A stretch of 26,451 bases of DNA from Acholeplasmataceae bacterium (GCA_012841765.1 DUUA01000140.1:1-26451); one strand, 5' to 3'; shown: positions 8,197 through 16,701, numbered from the stretch's first letter. Notes: generated by a model from the letters alone, not told the origin. A program made the numbers and translations.

Positions 8197-8970
8197 ATGT
8201 TACATAACATTTACTTTGATTATGGATTTGATTCAACAATTAAAGAAAGAATAAATTTAATTAAAGAATGTGGTTTTGATGGGATTTTTATTTTTTATGA
8301 TAAAGACATTAAGTTAAAAGTAAAATACGCGTTAGAAGCAAAATTAGATATTGAGACTATTCACTTACCATTTACAAATTGTAATAGTTTATGGATAAAA
8401 GGTGAAGAAGGAGAAGAATTTACAAATTTAATGGTTAAAGGTATTGAAGATTCCAGTAAATATCAAATAAAAACTGTAATTATGCATATAACGAGTAAAA
8501 TACCACCAAAATTAAGCGAAATTGGCTTTCAGAGAATAAATACTATATTAGAGGCAGCAAAGAAAAATAATGTTTTTGTAGCTCTTGAAAACTTAAGAAG
8601 TTTAGAGTATTTAGACGCAATTTATGAAAGATACCAAAACTTTCATTTAAAGTTTTGTTTTGATATTGGTCATGCTTCAGCATTTACTAAAAATTTAAAA
8701 ACTTATTCTTGGGATAAGTATATGGATAAAGCAGTTGCTCTCCATTTACATGATAATGATTTAAAAAGTGATTTGCATTTTATAGTAGGTGACGGTTTAA
8801 TTGATTTTGAGTATTTTGCTAATATGTATAATCAGTTTAATTTAAAGCTTCCACTAACGAGTGAAGCAGTTGGTAAAAGATATCCTAATCTCTCAGAAAA
8901 AGAGTTTTTAATTAAAACAAAGAAAAGATTAGAAGAATTAGAAATAATGATAGGAGAATATCATGAATAA
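8197..8970 (+). CDS. xylose isomerase-like TIM barrel protein, copy 2
   Basis: 257-aa relative of the protein at 6429, from the same AP endonuclease 2 / sugar isomerase superfamily. The same ordered ligand set can be read: H56, H97, E131 (ALEN), D156 and H159 (FDIGH), H185 (HLHDND), D192-x-H194, and E223 (TSEA). It keeps the full metal-site pattern while differing extensively elsewhere, so the two copies are old paralogues or separate families rather than a recent duplication. GAGGAG (8185-8190) lies six bases before the ATG. Its 3' end overlaps the U32 gene by 8 bases, so the two are likely co-translated. No convincing promoter was found between the upstream terminator and this start. A sugar-phosphate isomerase/epimerase is more likely than a DNA repair enzyme, but the sequence does not settle it. 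Confidence 0.8.
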   Translation: MLHNIYFDYGFDSTIKERINLIKECGFDGIFIFYDKDIKLKVKYALEAKLDIETIHLPFTNCNSLWIKGEEGEEFTNLMVKGIEDSSKYQIKTVIMHITSKIPPKLSEIGFQRINTILEAAKKNNVFVALENLRSLEYLDAIYERYQNFHLKFCFDIGHASAFTKNLKTYSWDKYMDKAVALHLHDNDLKSDLHFIVGDGLIDFEYFANMYNQFNLKLPLTSEAVGKRYPNLSEKEFLIKTKKRLEELEIMIGEYHE

Positions 8971-11239
8971 ATCTGAATTGTTAGCACCAGTATCTGATTA
9001 TGCATCATTTCACCAAGGTTTAAAAGCAGGAGCTGATGCTTTTTATTTTGGTGGAAAATCATTTGGGGCAAGAGCATATGCTGAAAATTTAAATAATTTA
9101 GAAATTAAAGATATGGTTAGTAAAGCTCATATATTTAATAAGAAAACATATGCTACAGTTAATACAATTGTCTTTGAAAAAGAAATTGATGAAGTGATTG
9201 AATTCTTAGATTTTTTGTATTTAGCTGGAGTTGATGGTGTTATTGTTCAAGATTTAGGAATAGTAAATATTATCTTACAAAGATATCCGGGATTAGAATT
9301 ACATGCATCAACTCAAATGAATGTTAGAACTGTAAAAGAAGCAAAAGAATTAAAAAAAACAGGATTTAAACGAATTGTTTTACCGAGAGAATTATCAATA
9401 GAAGAAATAAAGAATATTAAAGATAATGTTGATATTGAATTAGAAGTGTTTATTCACGGGGCATTATGTGTTTCTTTTTCTGGAAATTGTTTATTTAGTT
9501 CTTTCCATGGTGGCAGAAGTGGAAACCGTGGTAAATGTGCTCAACCTTGCAGACAATTATACCAAGTTGATGAAAACATAGAATCTTATGCAATTAGTCC
9601 AAAAGAGTTAAATACGACAGCACATATTAAAGCATTATTAGATTTAGGCATTACTTCTTTAAAAATAGAAGGAAGAATGAAAAGTGAAGATTATATTTAC
9701 AAAACTACTAGTATTTACCGTAATATTATTGATAATGTTTTACTTGATAAAGTTGTTGATTATGAAAAATTTAATAAAGATTTAGCAATCTTATTTAATA
9801 GAAAGTTTACAAAAGGATTCTTATTTAATGAAAAAAATGAAGATTTTATAAATAGGGAATCTTCTAATCATTTAGGTGTATTAATTGGAACAATTATATC
9901 AGTTGATAGAAATTATATAAGTTTTAAAACTAGTGAAGATTTATATTTTGAAGATGGGCTAAGAATACTTGGAGATGATTTAGATGCGATTGTTATTAAT
10001 CAACTGGAAGTTGATGGTAATATGGTTCATGAAGCTAAAAAAAATAGTATTGTGAAAATAAGAAGTCATTATAATCATAATATTGGCAGTGAGATTTATC
10101 TTACTTCTACTGGAAGATATTTAATAGAAGCAAAGAATAAAGAAATCTCTAAGATTAATATTAAAGGAAGATTATATTTAGAAGATGATTGCCTTCATTT
10201 ACAATTAGATGATGGCCAAAATATAGTCACAGAAAAGTCTGAAAAAGTTGAAGAGGGAAGAAATGCTAATTTCTTAGAAAGAATTAAAGAGCAAGTGTTA
10301 AAAATAAATGATACTAATTATCGATATTTAGAATTAGTTATGGATATAGAAAAGAAAATATTTTTACCAATTAAAGATATTAATTTATTAAGACGAAATG
10401 CGATTTTAAAATTAGAAGAAATTAGGGAAAATAAATATCCAAATAGAAAAATAAAAGACTTAAATTATAAAAATAAAAGATTTAATAGACATCCTACTAA
10501 TTTAATTATTAAATGTTTAACAAAAGAACAAATAGAAGCATCTATATTGCTTGGTATGGAAGATATTATTGTTGAAAGAGCGACTCTATATAAATATTAT
10601 CAGGAGAAATATCCGGAAATTAATTTTTATTATTATAATTCTCGAGTTGAAGAAGAACAAGATTTTCCTAATTTAATTACTAATTCTTTAGGAAATGTGA
10701 AAAATCAAGTTAGTTCTTGGTATTTAAATACTTGTAATTCTTATGCACTTGATTTTCTAAATAAATATCAAGTAAAAGAAATAGGTTTATCAACTGAATT
10801 ATCTTTTGATGACATTAAAGAAATGACAGAAAGTTTTAAAAAGAGAAATGATAATCTTCCTAATTTACTAATGTATGCTTATGGAAGAGTTGAATTAATG
10901 CTAATGAAATATTGTCCTCTAAATAAAGAAAGCAATCTTCTTAATAAAGGTTGCAGCTTATGTTTAGATAAACAACATTATCTAAAAAAAGATGGTAATA
11001 ATTATCCTTTAATAAGAGATAAGTTTTGTCATATGAGAATTTTGAACTATCAAATAATTGACTTATCTAATCACTTACAGGAATTAGAAGAAATAGGGGT
11101 AAATAGTTTTTTAATTGATTTTACGATTGAAAATGAAAATGAAGTTAAAGAGATAATTGAAAAATTTAACTTATCTTTAAAAGAAAATATCACTAGTAAA
11201 GATATTTATCTAGGACATTTATATAATAAAGTTTTATAG
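8963..11239 (+). CDS. long U32 family protein (RlhA/YdcP-like, putative RNA hydroxylation enzyme)
   Basis: A U32 'peptidase' family protein. Characterised members of this family (RlhA, TrhP) carry out 5-hydroxylation of cytidine in 23S rRNA or uridine in tRNA, so an RNA-modifying role is expected rather than proteolysis. The N-terminal half has the ELLAPV start and the U32 signature around 160-197, with C169, C176, C192 and C196, candidate Fe-S ligands. The middle (about 300-500) has the extra domain seen in long family members. The C-terminal part has a second cysteine set, C651, C664, C667 and C689, near the YGRVELM motif. The 758-aa length fits long Firmicutes versions. AGGAG (8952-8956) precedes the start, which overlaps the upstream TIM-barrel gene by 8 bases. 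The next gene begins 10 bases after the stop. Which RNA is modified cannot be read from sequence. Confidence 0.88.
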   Translation: MNKSELLAPVSDYASFHQGLKAGADAFYFGGKSFGARAYAENLNNLEIKDMVSKAHIFNKKTYATVNTIVFEKEIDEVIEFLDFLYLAGVDGVIVQDLGIVNIILQRYPGLELHASTQMNVRTVKEAKELKKTGFKRIVLPRELSIEEIKNIKDNVDIELEVFIHGALCVSFSGNCLFSSFHGGRSGNRGKCAQPCRQLYQVDENIESYAISPKELNTTAHIKALLDLGITSLKIEGRMKSEDYIYKTTSIYRNIIDNVLLDKVVDYEKFNKDLAILFNRKFTKGFLFNEKNEDFINRESSNHLGVLIGTIISVDRNYISFKTSEDLYFEDGLRILGDDLDAIVINQLEVDGNMVHEAKKNSIVKIRSHYNHNIGSEIYLTSTGRYLIEAKNKEISKINIKGRLYLEDDCLHLQLDDGQNIVTEKSEKVEEGRNANFLERIKEQVLKINDTNYRYLELVMDIEKKIFLPIKDINLLRRNAILKLEEIRENKYPNRKIKDLNYKNKRFNRHPTNLIIKCLTKEQIEASILLGMEDIIVERATLYKYYQEKYPEINFYYYNSRVEEEQDFPNLITNSLGNVKNQVSSWYLNTCNSYALDFLNKYQVKEIGLSTELSFDDIKEMTESFKKRNDNLPNLLMYAYGRVELMLMKYCPLNKESNLLNKGCSLCLDKQHYLKKDGNNYPLIRDKFCHMRILNYQIIDLSNHLQELEEIGVNSFLIDFTIENENEVKEIIEKFNLSLKENITSKDIYLGHLYNKVL

Positions 11240-11249
11240 GAGTATTTAA

Positions 11250-13547
11250 ATGAAAAAGAAAATAATTGTGGCAACAATTTTAACAATTTTAATAGGAATT
11301 TCAGCTTACTTTATTATTACATATAATATAGAAGCAAATAATCAAAATACACAAATAGTTGATGTGAAAGAAAAATTAAATAACAATTTTAAAACATTAG
11401 GTGGTAAAACTGATAAAGATATAATCTTACCTGTAAGTTTTCCAGGTTATCAAGACATTAAGATAAACTGGACATCAAGTGATCCAAATATTATTTCTAT
11501 AGAAGGTGAAGTTAACCGACCTTTTTATATAGACGGTGATAAGGAAGTTGTTTTAACTGGAACTGTTTTTTCAAAAGAAACTGGATTTAAGTTAAAAATG
11601 ATGTCTGTACTTGGCTATAAAGAAGAAGATTTTATTACTACTATTATAGTAAAAGCAGTTGAAGCAACTGATGAAGAAAAGATTGCTTTGACATTAGCTG
11701 ATTTAATTGTTCCAAAAGAAACAGCTAGAGATATAAATTTATTAAAAAGCAGTTCTGTCTTTAATGATATTTCTATTGATTGGAATTCATCAGACTCTTC
11801 TATTCTTAGCGAAGACGGTTTAATAAAAGGCTTTGGAGATGTTATTTTAACTGTTAAAGTATCAATTGGTGATAAATTTCAAGAAAAAATATTTGAAGTA
11901 ACTGTTACTGATGAAGAAATATCATATTTAGTTTTAGATGAAGATTTCAGTACTTACTTAGAAAATGATTATAATAGTCCATGGGTAAGCGAAGATAGTC
12001 TTTTTAAAGTTACAAATGGTAAAATTATAGAAAAAGAAAGTAAAAAATTATTAAGTATTAATGCTTCCAATAATGGGAGTATTGAATTTTTAAACGTTAA
12101 CTTTGAAGGTATTTTAAGCTTGAGTTATCAATATCCAGATAACTTATTAGATGGAGAAAAAGTTTTATTAAAAATATATCAATCAATTCGTGGAGAAAAT
12201 TATCGTCTTATGGAAACAATTGATCTTAGTGAGACTACAAATAATGTTCTTACTTATAATTTTGTTCAATATGAAAAAGTGAAAATTAGTTTTGAAAGTG
12301 ATCATGACAGTTTATTAGTTGATGTTTTAAATATTGTCATTAAACATTATTTAAGTGAAGATAACATTGTAAATAGTTTAGAAGCTCTGATTCCAGGAAT
12401 TGTAACTGAATCAATTAATTTACCGACAACAACAATTTATGGTGGAAGTGTTTCTTGGAGTTCAAGTCATCCAGAGATTGTTTCTTCAGTTGGAGTTGTG
12501 AATGTTCCCTTTTCACAAACAACCGTTACTCTAACAGCTATAATCTCATATTTTGAAGATGATATTTCTTATGCTATTAATATTTTAGTTGGCGAAGGGG
12601 ATGAGCTTCCAAGTGTTTTTATTTATTTTCTTGATGTAGGTAAATATGGTAAAAATGATAAAGGTGAATCAATGATGATAAAGTATGGGGATTATGAAGT
12701 TATTATCGATGCTGGAGACAGATATGCTGAAACAGCACAAGCTGTTTTAGAAGCTGCTCATAATATTAGTAGTGACAAAATAATAGAACTAGCTATTGCA
12801 ACGCATCCGCATGCGGATCATATCGGGAGTATGGATGATGTCTTTTATGAATTTGAAGTTGTAAATTTACTAACATTTGAAGGAACTTATACTTCACAAG
12901 TTTACCGTGATTACGTCGCTGCATATGAGGCAACAAATATTAATGTTTGTAAAGTATTAGATGCGTTTAATAATGTTGGCGATTGTTCCAGAATTATTGA
13001 AATAGGAGAAAATGTTTTTATAGAAATATTTAACACAGGTTATTATAAAGAATCAGATGCTAATAGTAGAAGTATTATCTTTTTACTAGATGCTTATGGG
13101 ACAAAGGTTTTATTTACTGGAGATGCAGATAATAATAAATTTGCTTTAGAGGCAAGCTATATGCATGATGTTGGTGATATAGATATATTAAAAGTGGTTC
13201 ATCATGGAACAAGAAATGGAACTACAACAGCCTTCTTAGAGGCTGTTACACCAGAGGTTGCTATTATTACCAATGGGAATTATTTAGGTAATAGTAATGG
13301 TCATCCTACACCTGAAGCTATTAATAGAATATATCAATATAATAATAAAACCAGAATATATTCTGTTACTGGAGGCAATGGAACTAGTGTAGATAGATTC
13401 CATCAAAGAAATGGGATAATTACTATTGAAATAACTGGAGATAATTATTATATCTCTAGTGAATATAACGATGGTATCCCTATTGAATTATCATCAACTG
13501 ACTTTTGGATAAGTAATCCATTAAGAAATTATAGTTATGTTAACTAA
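11250..13547 (+). CDS. membrane-anchored Ig-like protein with ComEC-type metallo-beta-lactamase domain
   Basis: 765-aa protein with an N-terminal anchor (residues 4-25, no lipobox), so it should stay attached with the bulk outside the membrane. Three divergent bacterial Ig-like segments lie at about 38-120, 135-225 and 370-450, recognisable by WTSSDP, WNSSDS and WSSSHP motifs. A jelly-roll-like region sits between the second and third. The C-terminal 455-765 region is a metallo-beta-lactamase domain of the ComEC/Rec2 type: FLDVGKYG, H519-x-H521-x-D523-H524-IG, D625 in the GDAD motif, H651-H652 and a late GHPTPEA. All metal-binding positions are present. ComEC MBL domains have been linked to degrading the non-transported DNA strand, but other MBL proteins of this shape are phosphodiesterases, so nuclease activity is inference. 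It is the last gene of the operon starting at 8197. No clear terminator follows. Confidence 0.85.
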   Translation: MKKKIIVATILTILIGISAYFIITYNIEANNQNTQIVDVKEKLNNNFKTLGGKTDKDIILPVSFPGYQDIKINWTSSDPNIISIEGEVNRPFYIDGDKEVVLTGTVFSKETGFKLKMMSVLGYKEEDFITTIIVKAVEATDEEKIALTLADLIVPKETARDINLLKSSSVFNDISIDWNSSDSSILSEDGLIKGFGDVILTVKVSIGDKFQEKIFEVTVTDEEISYLVLDEDFSTYLENDYNSPWVSEDSLFKVTNGKIIEKESKKLLSINASNNGSIEFLNVNFEGILSLSYQYPDNLLDGEKVLLKIYQSIRGENYRLMETIDLSETTNNVLTYNFVQYEKVKISFESDHDSLLVDVLNIVIKHYLSEDNIVNSLEALIPGIVTESINLPTTTIYGGSVSWSSSHPEIVSSVGVVNVPFSQTTVTLTAIISYFEDDISYAINILVGEGDELPSVFIYFLDVGKYGKNDKGESMMIKYGDYEVIIDAGDRYAETAQAVLEAAHNISSDKIIELAIATHPHADHIGSMDDVFYEFEVVNLLTFEGTYTSQVYRDYVAAYEATNINVCKVLDAFNNVGDCSRIIEIGENVFIEIFNTGYYKESDANSRSIIFLLDAYGTKVLFTGDADNNKFALEASYMHDVGDIDILKVVHHGTRNGTTTAFLEAVTPEVAIITNGNYLGNSNGHPTPEAINRIYQYNNKTRIYSVTGGNGTSVDRFHQRNGIITIEITGDNYYISSEYNDGIPIELSSTDFWISNPLRNYSYVN

Positions 13548-13589
13548 ATAAGAAAAATAGATATATTAACAATTACTGTGATAAAACTA

Positions 13590-13618
13590 TGGCAATTTAA
13601 ATTATTATATAGTATAAT
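13590..13618 (+). promoter_or_regulatory. promoter for the EF-G-like gene
   Basis: TGGCAA (13590-13595), 17 bases, then TATAAT (13613-13618). A start near 13625 gives a leader of about 38 bases, which also argues against translation beginning at the ATG at 13630. Confidence 0.6.
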
Positions 13619-13649
13619 ATAAACAATGCATGAAAGTGTTTACAGTGTT

Positions 13650-13656
13650 GAGGAGG
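13650..13656 (+). promoter_or_regulatory. ribosome binding site that fixes the EF-G-like start
   Basis: GAGGAGG ends six bases before the ATG at 13663. The in-frame upstream ATG at 13630 lies about five bases from the predicted transcription start and has no such site, so 13663 is preferred. Confidence 0.85.
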
Positions 13657-13662
13657 AACATA

Positions 13663-15723
13663 ATGAAAGAATATAAAACGAAAAACATTAAAAATATCGC
13701 TATTTTGGGGCATTCTGGTTCCGGGAAAACTAGTTTAGGAGAAGCTATTTTATTTGAAGCTGGAGCAATCTCTAAAAAGGGATCTGTAGAAAGAAAAAAT
13801 ACTATTGGAGATTACTTATTTGAAGAGCAAGCAAGACAAACAACTCTTATTTCAAGTTTAATGCCAATTGAATGGAAAGATTATAAAATCAATTTATTTG
13901 ATACACCTGGATCAGATGAATTTATTGGAGATCTTGAAAATGTATTATCTGTAGTTGATGGAGCTGTTTTATTAATAGATGCTTCTAAAGGTGTTGAAGT
14001 GGGAACTGAAGCTTATTGGAATGAATTAAAGAAAAGGTCAATTCCAACAATCATTGTTGTTAATAAAATGGATAAAGAAAACATTAAATTTGATGAAGTT
14101 ATCCAAGAAATTAAAGTTAAACTAAGTCCAAAGGCTGTACCTTTTAGTTGGCCACTAGGGCGTGATGATAAATTTGATGGTTTTGCTAATGTTATTACTA
14201 AAAAGGCAAGAATATATGTTGATGGAAAATATCATGATGAGGAAATATATCCTGATAAAGTTGCTATTGTTGAAGAACTATATGCTGGCTTATTAGAAAA
14301 AGTTGCTGAAACTAGTGAAGAATTATTAGAAAAATTTTTTAGTGGCGAAGAACTAACACAAGAAGAAGTCAGAAATGGCTTGTTACAAGGGTCAAAAGAC
14401 GGAGACGTTTACCCAATTGCTGTAGCATCTGTTAGCAATCATGTGGGAATTAGTTCTTTACTAGATATGATGATGAGATATTTACCTGATGCAAATGTCA
14501 AAGGTGAGGTTAAAGGTAAAGATTTAAATGGAGCATCTATTACACGAAAAATAGCCTGTGAAGAACCATTTAGTGGACAAGTTTTTAAAACTACTATTGA
14601 CCCTTTTGTTGGTTCAATTGCTTTTGTGAAAATTAACTCTGGAAAGATAAGTACAGGAATAGATGTATATATTCCTGAACTTGATGAAAGTTTTAAAGTT
14701 CCGCCATTATTTACGATGATGGGAAACAATCAAATATTAATTGATTGTGCTAATGCTGGAGATGTTATTTGCTTAGCTAAAATTGATGATTTAAGAAATG
14801 GCATGACAATTAGTGATAAAAAAGCTCCTATAATTTATGAAAAAATAACACATCCGACACCAATTTTATATATTGCAATTACTCCAAAAAATCGTCAGGA
14901 TGAAGATAAACTATCTAGTTCATTGAGTAAATTAAGTTTAGAAGATGAGACATTTGAAACGAAAAGAAACCCGGAGACGAAACAGTTATTACTTGGTGGA
15001 CAAGGAACATTACAACTTGCGTATATTATGGATCGAATGAAAAATACTTATAAAGTTGAACTTGAAGTAAGTGATCCTAAAATTGTTTATAGAGAATCAA
15101 TAAGAGGAAAAGCTGAAGCTCAAGGAAGACATAAAAAACAATCTGGTGGTGCTGGTCAATTCGGAGAAGTTTACATTAGATTTGAAACAACTGAAGAAAA
15201 TTTTGAATTTGCTAGTGAAGTAGTTGGTGGATCAGTTCCTAAAAACTATTTCCCAGCTGTTGAAAAAGGACTTATAGAAGTTCTTGAACATGGACCTTTG
15301 GCAGGATTCCCTGTTGTTAATGTAAGAGCAGTTTTATATGATGGTTCTTACCATCCAGTAGATTCAAATGAAATTTCTTTTAGACTTGCTGCTGCACTTG
15401 CATGGAAAAATGCTGTTCCTAATTTAAAACCAACTATCTTAGAACCGATTTATAAAGTAAGCGTAGTTGTGAAAGATGAATTTGTTGGAGATATTATGGG
15501 AGACATGACTAAACGTCGTGGAAGAGTATTAGGTTTAGAACAAAATGATGGCTCACAAATTATAATTGCTGAAGTTCCTGAAGCTGAAATTATTAAATAT
15601 GCTACAGACTTAAAAGCTATGACACAAGCTAGTGGACGTTTCTCACGTGAATTTATTCGTTATGATTATGTTCCAGAAATATTGATTAGTAAAATTGTCG
15701 AAGAATACAAAGTCGAAAGATAA
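13663..15723 (+). CDS. elongation factor G-like GTPase (EF-G2 type)
   Basis: 686-aa translation-factor GTPase of the EF-G superfamily, matching the EF-G-like group rather than main FusA. G1 is G16-HSGSGKT-23, a form typical of that group, where classic EF-G has AHIDAGKT. G3 reads DTPGSDEF (80-87), with Ser84 where the catalytic His of EF-G and TypA lies. G4 NKMD is at 134-137. Domain II, the domain III/IV region (including GGAGQFGEVYIRFE) and a C-terminal domain V with GDIMGDMTKRRGRVLG complete the full-length fold. The role of EF-G-like proteins is unsettled; ribosome-dependent GTPase or accessory translocase activity is plausible. The start at 13663 is chosen over 13630 because of GAGGAGG at 13650. 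It has its own promoter and a terminator at 15726. Confidence 0.9.
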   Translation: MKEYKTKNIKNIAILGHSGSGKTSLGEAILFEAGAISKKGSVERKNTIGDYLFEEQARQTTLISSLMPIEWKDYKINLFDTPGSDEFIGDLENVLSVVDGAVLLIDASKGVEVGTEAYWNELKKRSIPTIIVVNKMDKENIKFDEVIQEIKVKLSPKAVPFSWPLGRDDKFDGFANVITKKARIYVDGKYHDEEIYPDKVAIVEELYAGLLEKVAETSEELLEKFFSGEELTQEEVRNGLLQGSKDGDVYPIAVASVSNHVGISSLLDMMMRYLPDANVKGEVKGKDLNGASITRKIACEEPFSGQVFKTTIDPFVGSIAFVKINSGKISTGIDVYIPELDESFKVPPLFTMMGNNQILIDCANAGDVICLAKIDDLRNGMTISDKKAPIIYEKITHPTPILYIAITPKNRQDEDKLSSSLSKLSLEDETFETKRNPETKQLLLGGQGTLQLAYIMDRMKNTYKVELEVSDPKIVYRESIRGKAEAQGRHKKQSGGAGQFGEVYIRFETTEENFEFASEVVGGSVPKNYFPAVEKGLIEVLEHGPLAGFPVVNVRAVLYDGSYHPVDSNEISFRLAAALAWKNAVPNLKPTILEPIYKVSVVVKDEFVGDIMGDMTKRRGRVLGLEQNDGSQIIIAEVPEAEIIKYATDLKAMTQASGRFSREFIRYDYVPEILISKIVEEYKVER

Positions 15724-15725
15724 AT

Positions 15726-15747
15726 AAAATGGGCTTATGCCCTTTTT
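15726..15747 (+). terminator. rho-independent terminator after the EF-G-like gene
   Basis: GGGC (15731-15734) pairs with GCCC (15739-15742) around a TTAT loop, extended by A-T pairs across one mismatch, and is followed by five T (15743-15747). The stem is short. Confidence 0.65.
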
Positions 15748-15764
15748 ATTAGAGTATTTTAAAT

Positions 15765-16595
15765 ATGAAACTTAAATGGAGTGTGGATATAAACAATATT
15801 ATGGTTAAAGATTTTCTTTTAGAAATGGGATTATCTCGAAAATTAGGCAGGTTAATTAAATTATATGGTTTTATCTATGTAAATGGAATCGAAGTGTATA
15901 ATTATTATAAGCTAGTTAAAGGTGATGAATTAATTGTTGTTTATTTTGAAGAAGGATCTGATTATCCAGCTGTTAATAAAAAACTTGATATTGTTTTTGA
16001 AGATGATTATTTATTAATAGTTAATAAACCAATCAATTTAACTTCCATGCCATCAAATAAATATTTAAATGATAATTTATTAAGTTACGTAAAGTTTGAT
16101 TTAAATAAAAAAAGTGCAGGAACAAATCCGCACTTAGTAAATAGACTTGATATGGCTACTTCTGGTTTAGTTATTATCACTAAACAAGGGTACATACATT
16201 ATGAATTGCAAAAATCAGAGTTAAGAAGATTTTATCTTGCAAAACTCGAAAATCTTCCTTTAGAAATAAGTGGTATTATTAACTTACCAATTGGGAGAGA
16301 TGAAACTAGTAAAATTAAAAGAAAAATTGATTTTAATGGAAAAGAAGCTATTACAAAATATAAGATTATTAATAAATTAGAAAAGATAGTTGATGTGGAA
16401 ATTATAACTGGTAGAACACATCAAATTAGGGTTCATTTTAGTAATATGGACTGTAGTATTGTTGGTGATAATTTATATGGTTCATCAACAGAAAAAGAAC
16501 TTTTATATCTTTCTTGTTATAGGTTAGAATTTATTCATCCAATAACTAAAGAAAAATTAGAGATTAATAAATATCCTAATTGGTATAAGGGTTAA
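15765..16595 (+). CDS. RluA-family RNA pseudouridine synthase
   Basis: 276-aa enzyme that converts uridine to pseudouridine in rRNA or tRNA. An N-terminal S4-like segment (about 14-62) is followed by the catalytic domain with DDYLLIVNKP (80-89), the catalytic-Asp motif N126-R-L-D129-MATSG and the late motif TGRTHQIRVHF. The residue before Arg is Asn where many family members have His; catalytic Asp129 is intact. The length is slightly short of the usual 290-310 aa. No strong Shine-Dalgarno is seen; TTAGAG lies about ten bases upstream. The gene sits just after the EF-G-like terminator with no evident promoter of its own, so it may depend on read-through. The target uridine (RluD-, RluC- or RluA-like) cannot be decided here. 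Confidence 0.93.
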   Translation: MKLKWSVDINNIMVKDFLLEMGLSRKLGRLIKLYGFIYVNGIEVYNYYKLVKGDELIVVYFEEGSDYPAVNKKLDIVFEDDYLLIVNKPINLTSMPSNKYLNDNLLSYVKFDLNKKSAGTNPHLVNRLDMATSGLVIITKQGYIHYELQKSELRRFYLAKLENLPLEISGIINLPIGRDETSKIKRKIDFNGKEAITKYKIINKLEKIVDVEIITGRTHQIRVHFSNMDCSIVGDNLYGSSTEKELLYLSCYRLEFIHPITKEKLEINKYPNWYKG

Positions 16596-16625
16596 ATCAC
16601 TTTAATAATAATAGCATTTAAATTA

Positions 16626-16647
16626 TTATCTAAAAATAATTAGATAA
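16626..16647. repeat. 8-bp inverted repeat just upstream of the Big2 lipoprotein promoter
   Basis: TTATCTAA (16626-16633) and its exact complement TTAGATAA (16640-16647) are separated by six bases. The repeat ends three bases before the -35 box at 16651. It has no T tail, so it is a poor terminator; an operator is possible. In AT-rich DNA it could be chance. Confidence 0.4.
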
Positions 16648-16650
16648 AGA

Positions 16651-16679
16651 TTGAAAAAAAGGTAGTATTTTGTTATAAT
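16651..16679 (+). promoter_or_regulatory. strong promoter of the Big2 lipoprotein gene
   Basis: TTGAAA (16651-16656), exactly 17 bases, then TATAAT (16674-16679) with the extended TG at 16671-16672. This is among the closest matches to the sigma-A consensus in the window, suggesting high expression of the lipoprotein. Confidence 0.75.
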
Positions 16680-16701
16680 ACCTTTGTAATTAAGAAAATA
16701 T

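Noticed and set aside
8963..9560. U32 protein as a secreted collagenase-type peptidase
   Set aside because: There is no signal peptide, and the characterised U32 relatives with these cysteines modify RNA, so the historical peptidase name is not used as the function.
13630..13662. Longer N-terminus for the EF-G-like protein
   Set aside because: It would begin within about five bases of the predicted transcription start and lacks a ribosome site, whereas GAGGAGG precedes ATG 13663.
14439..14729. Open minus-strand frame inside the EF-G-like gene
   Set aside because: It lies opposite a conserved domain II region, its translation resembles no family, and there is no independent promoter; it is an antisense shadow.
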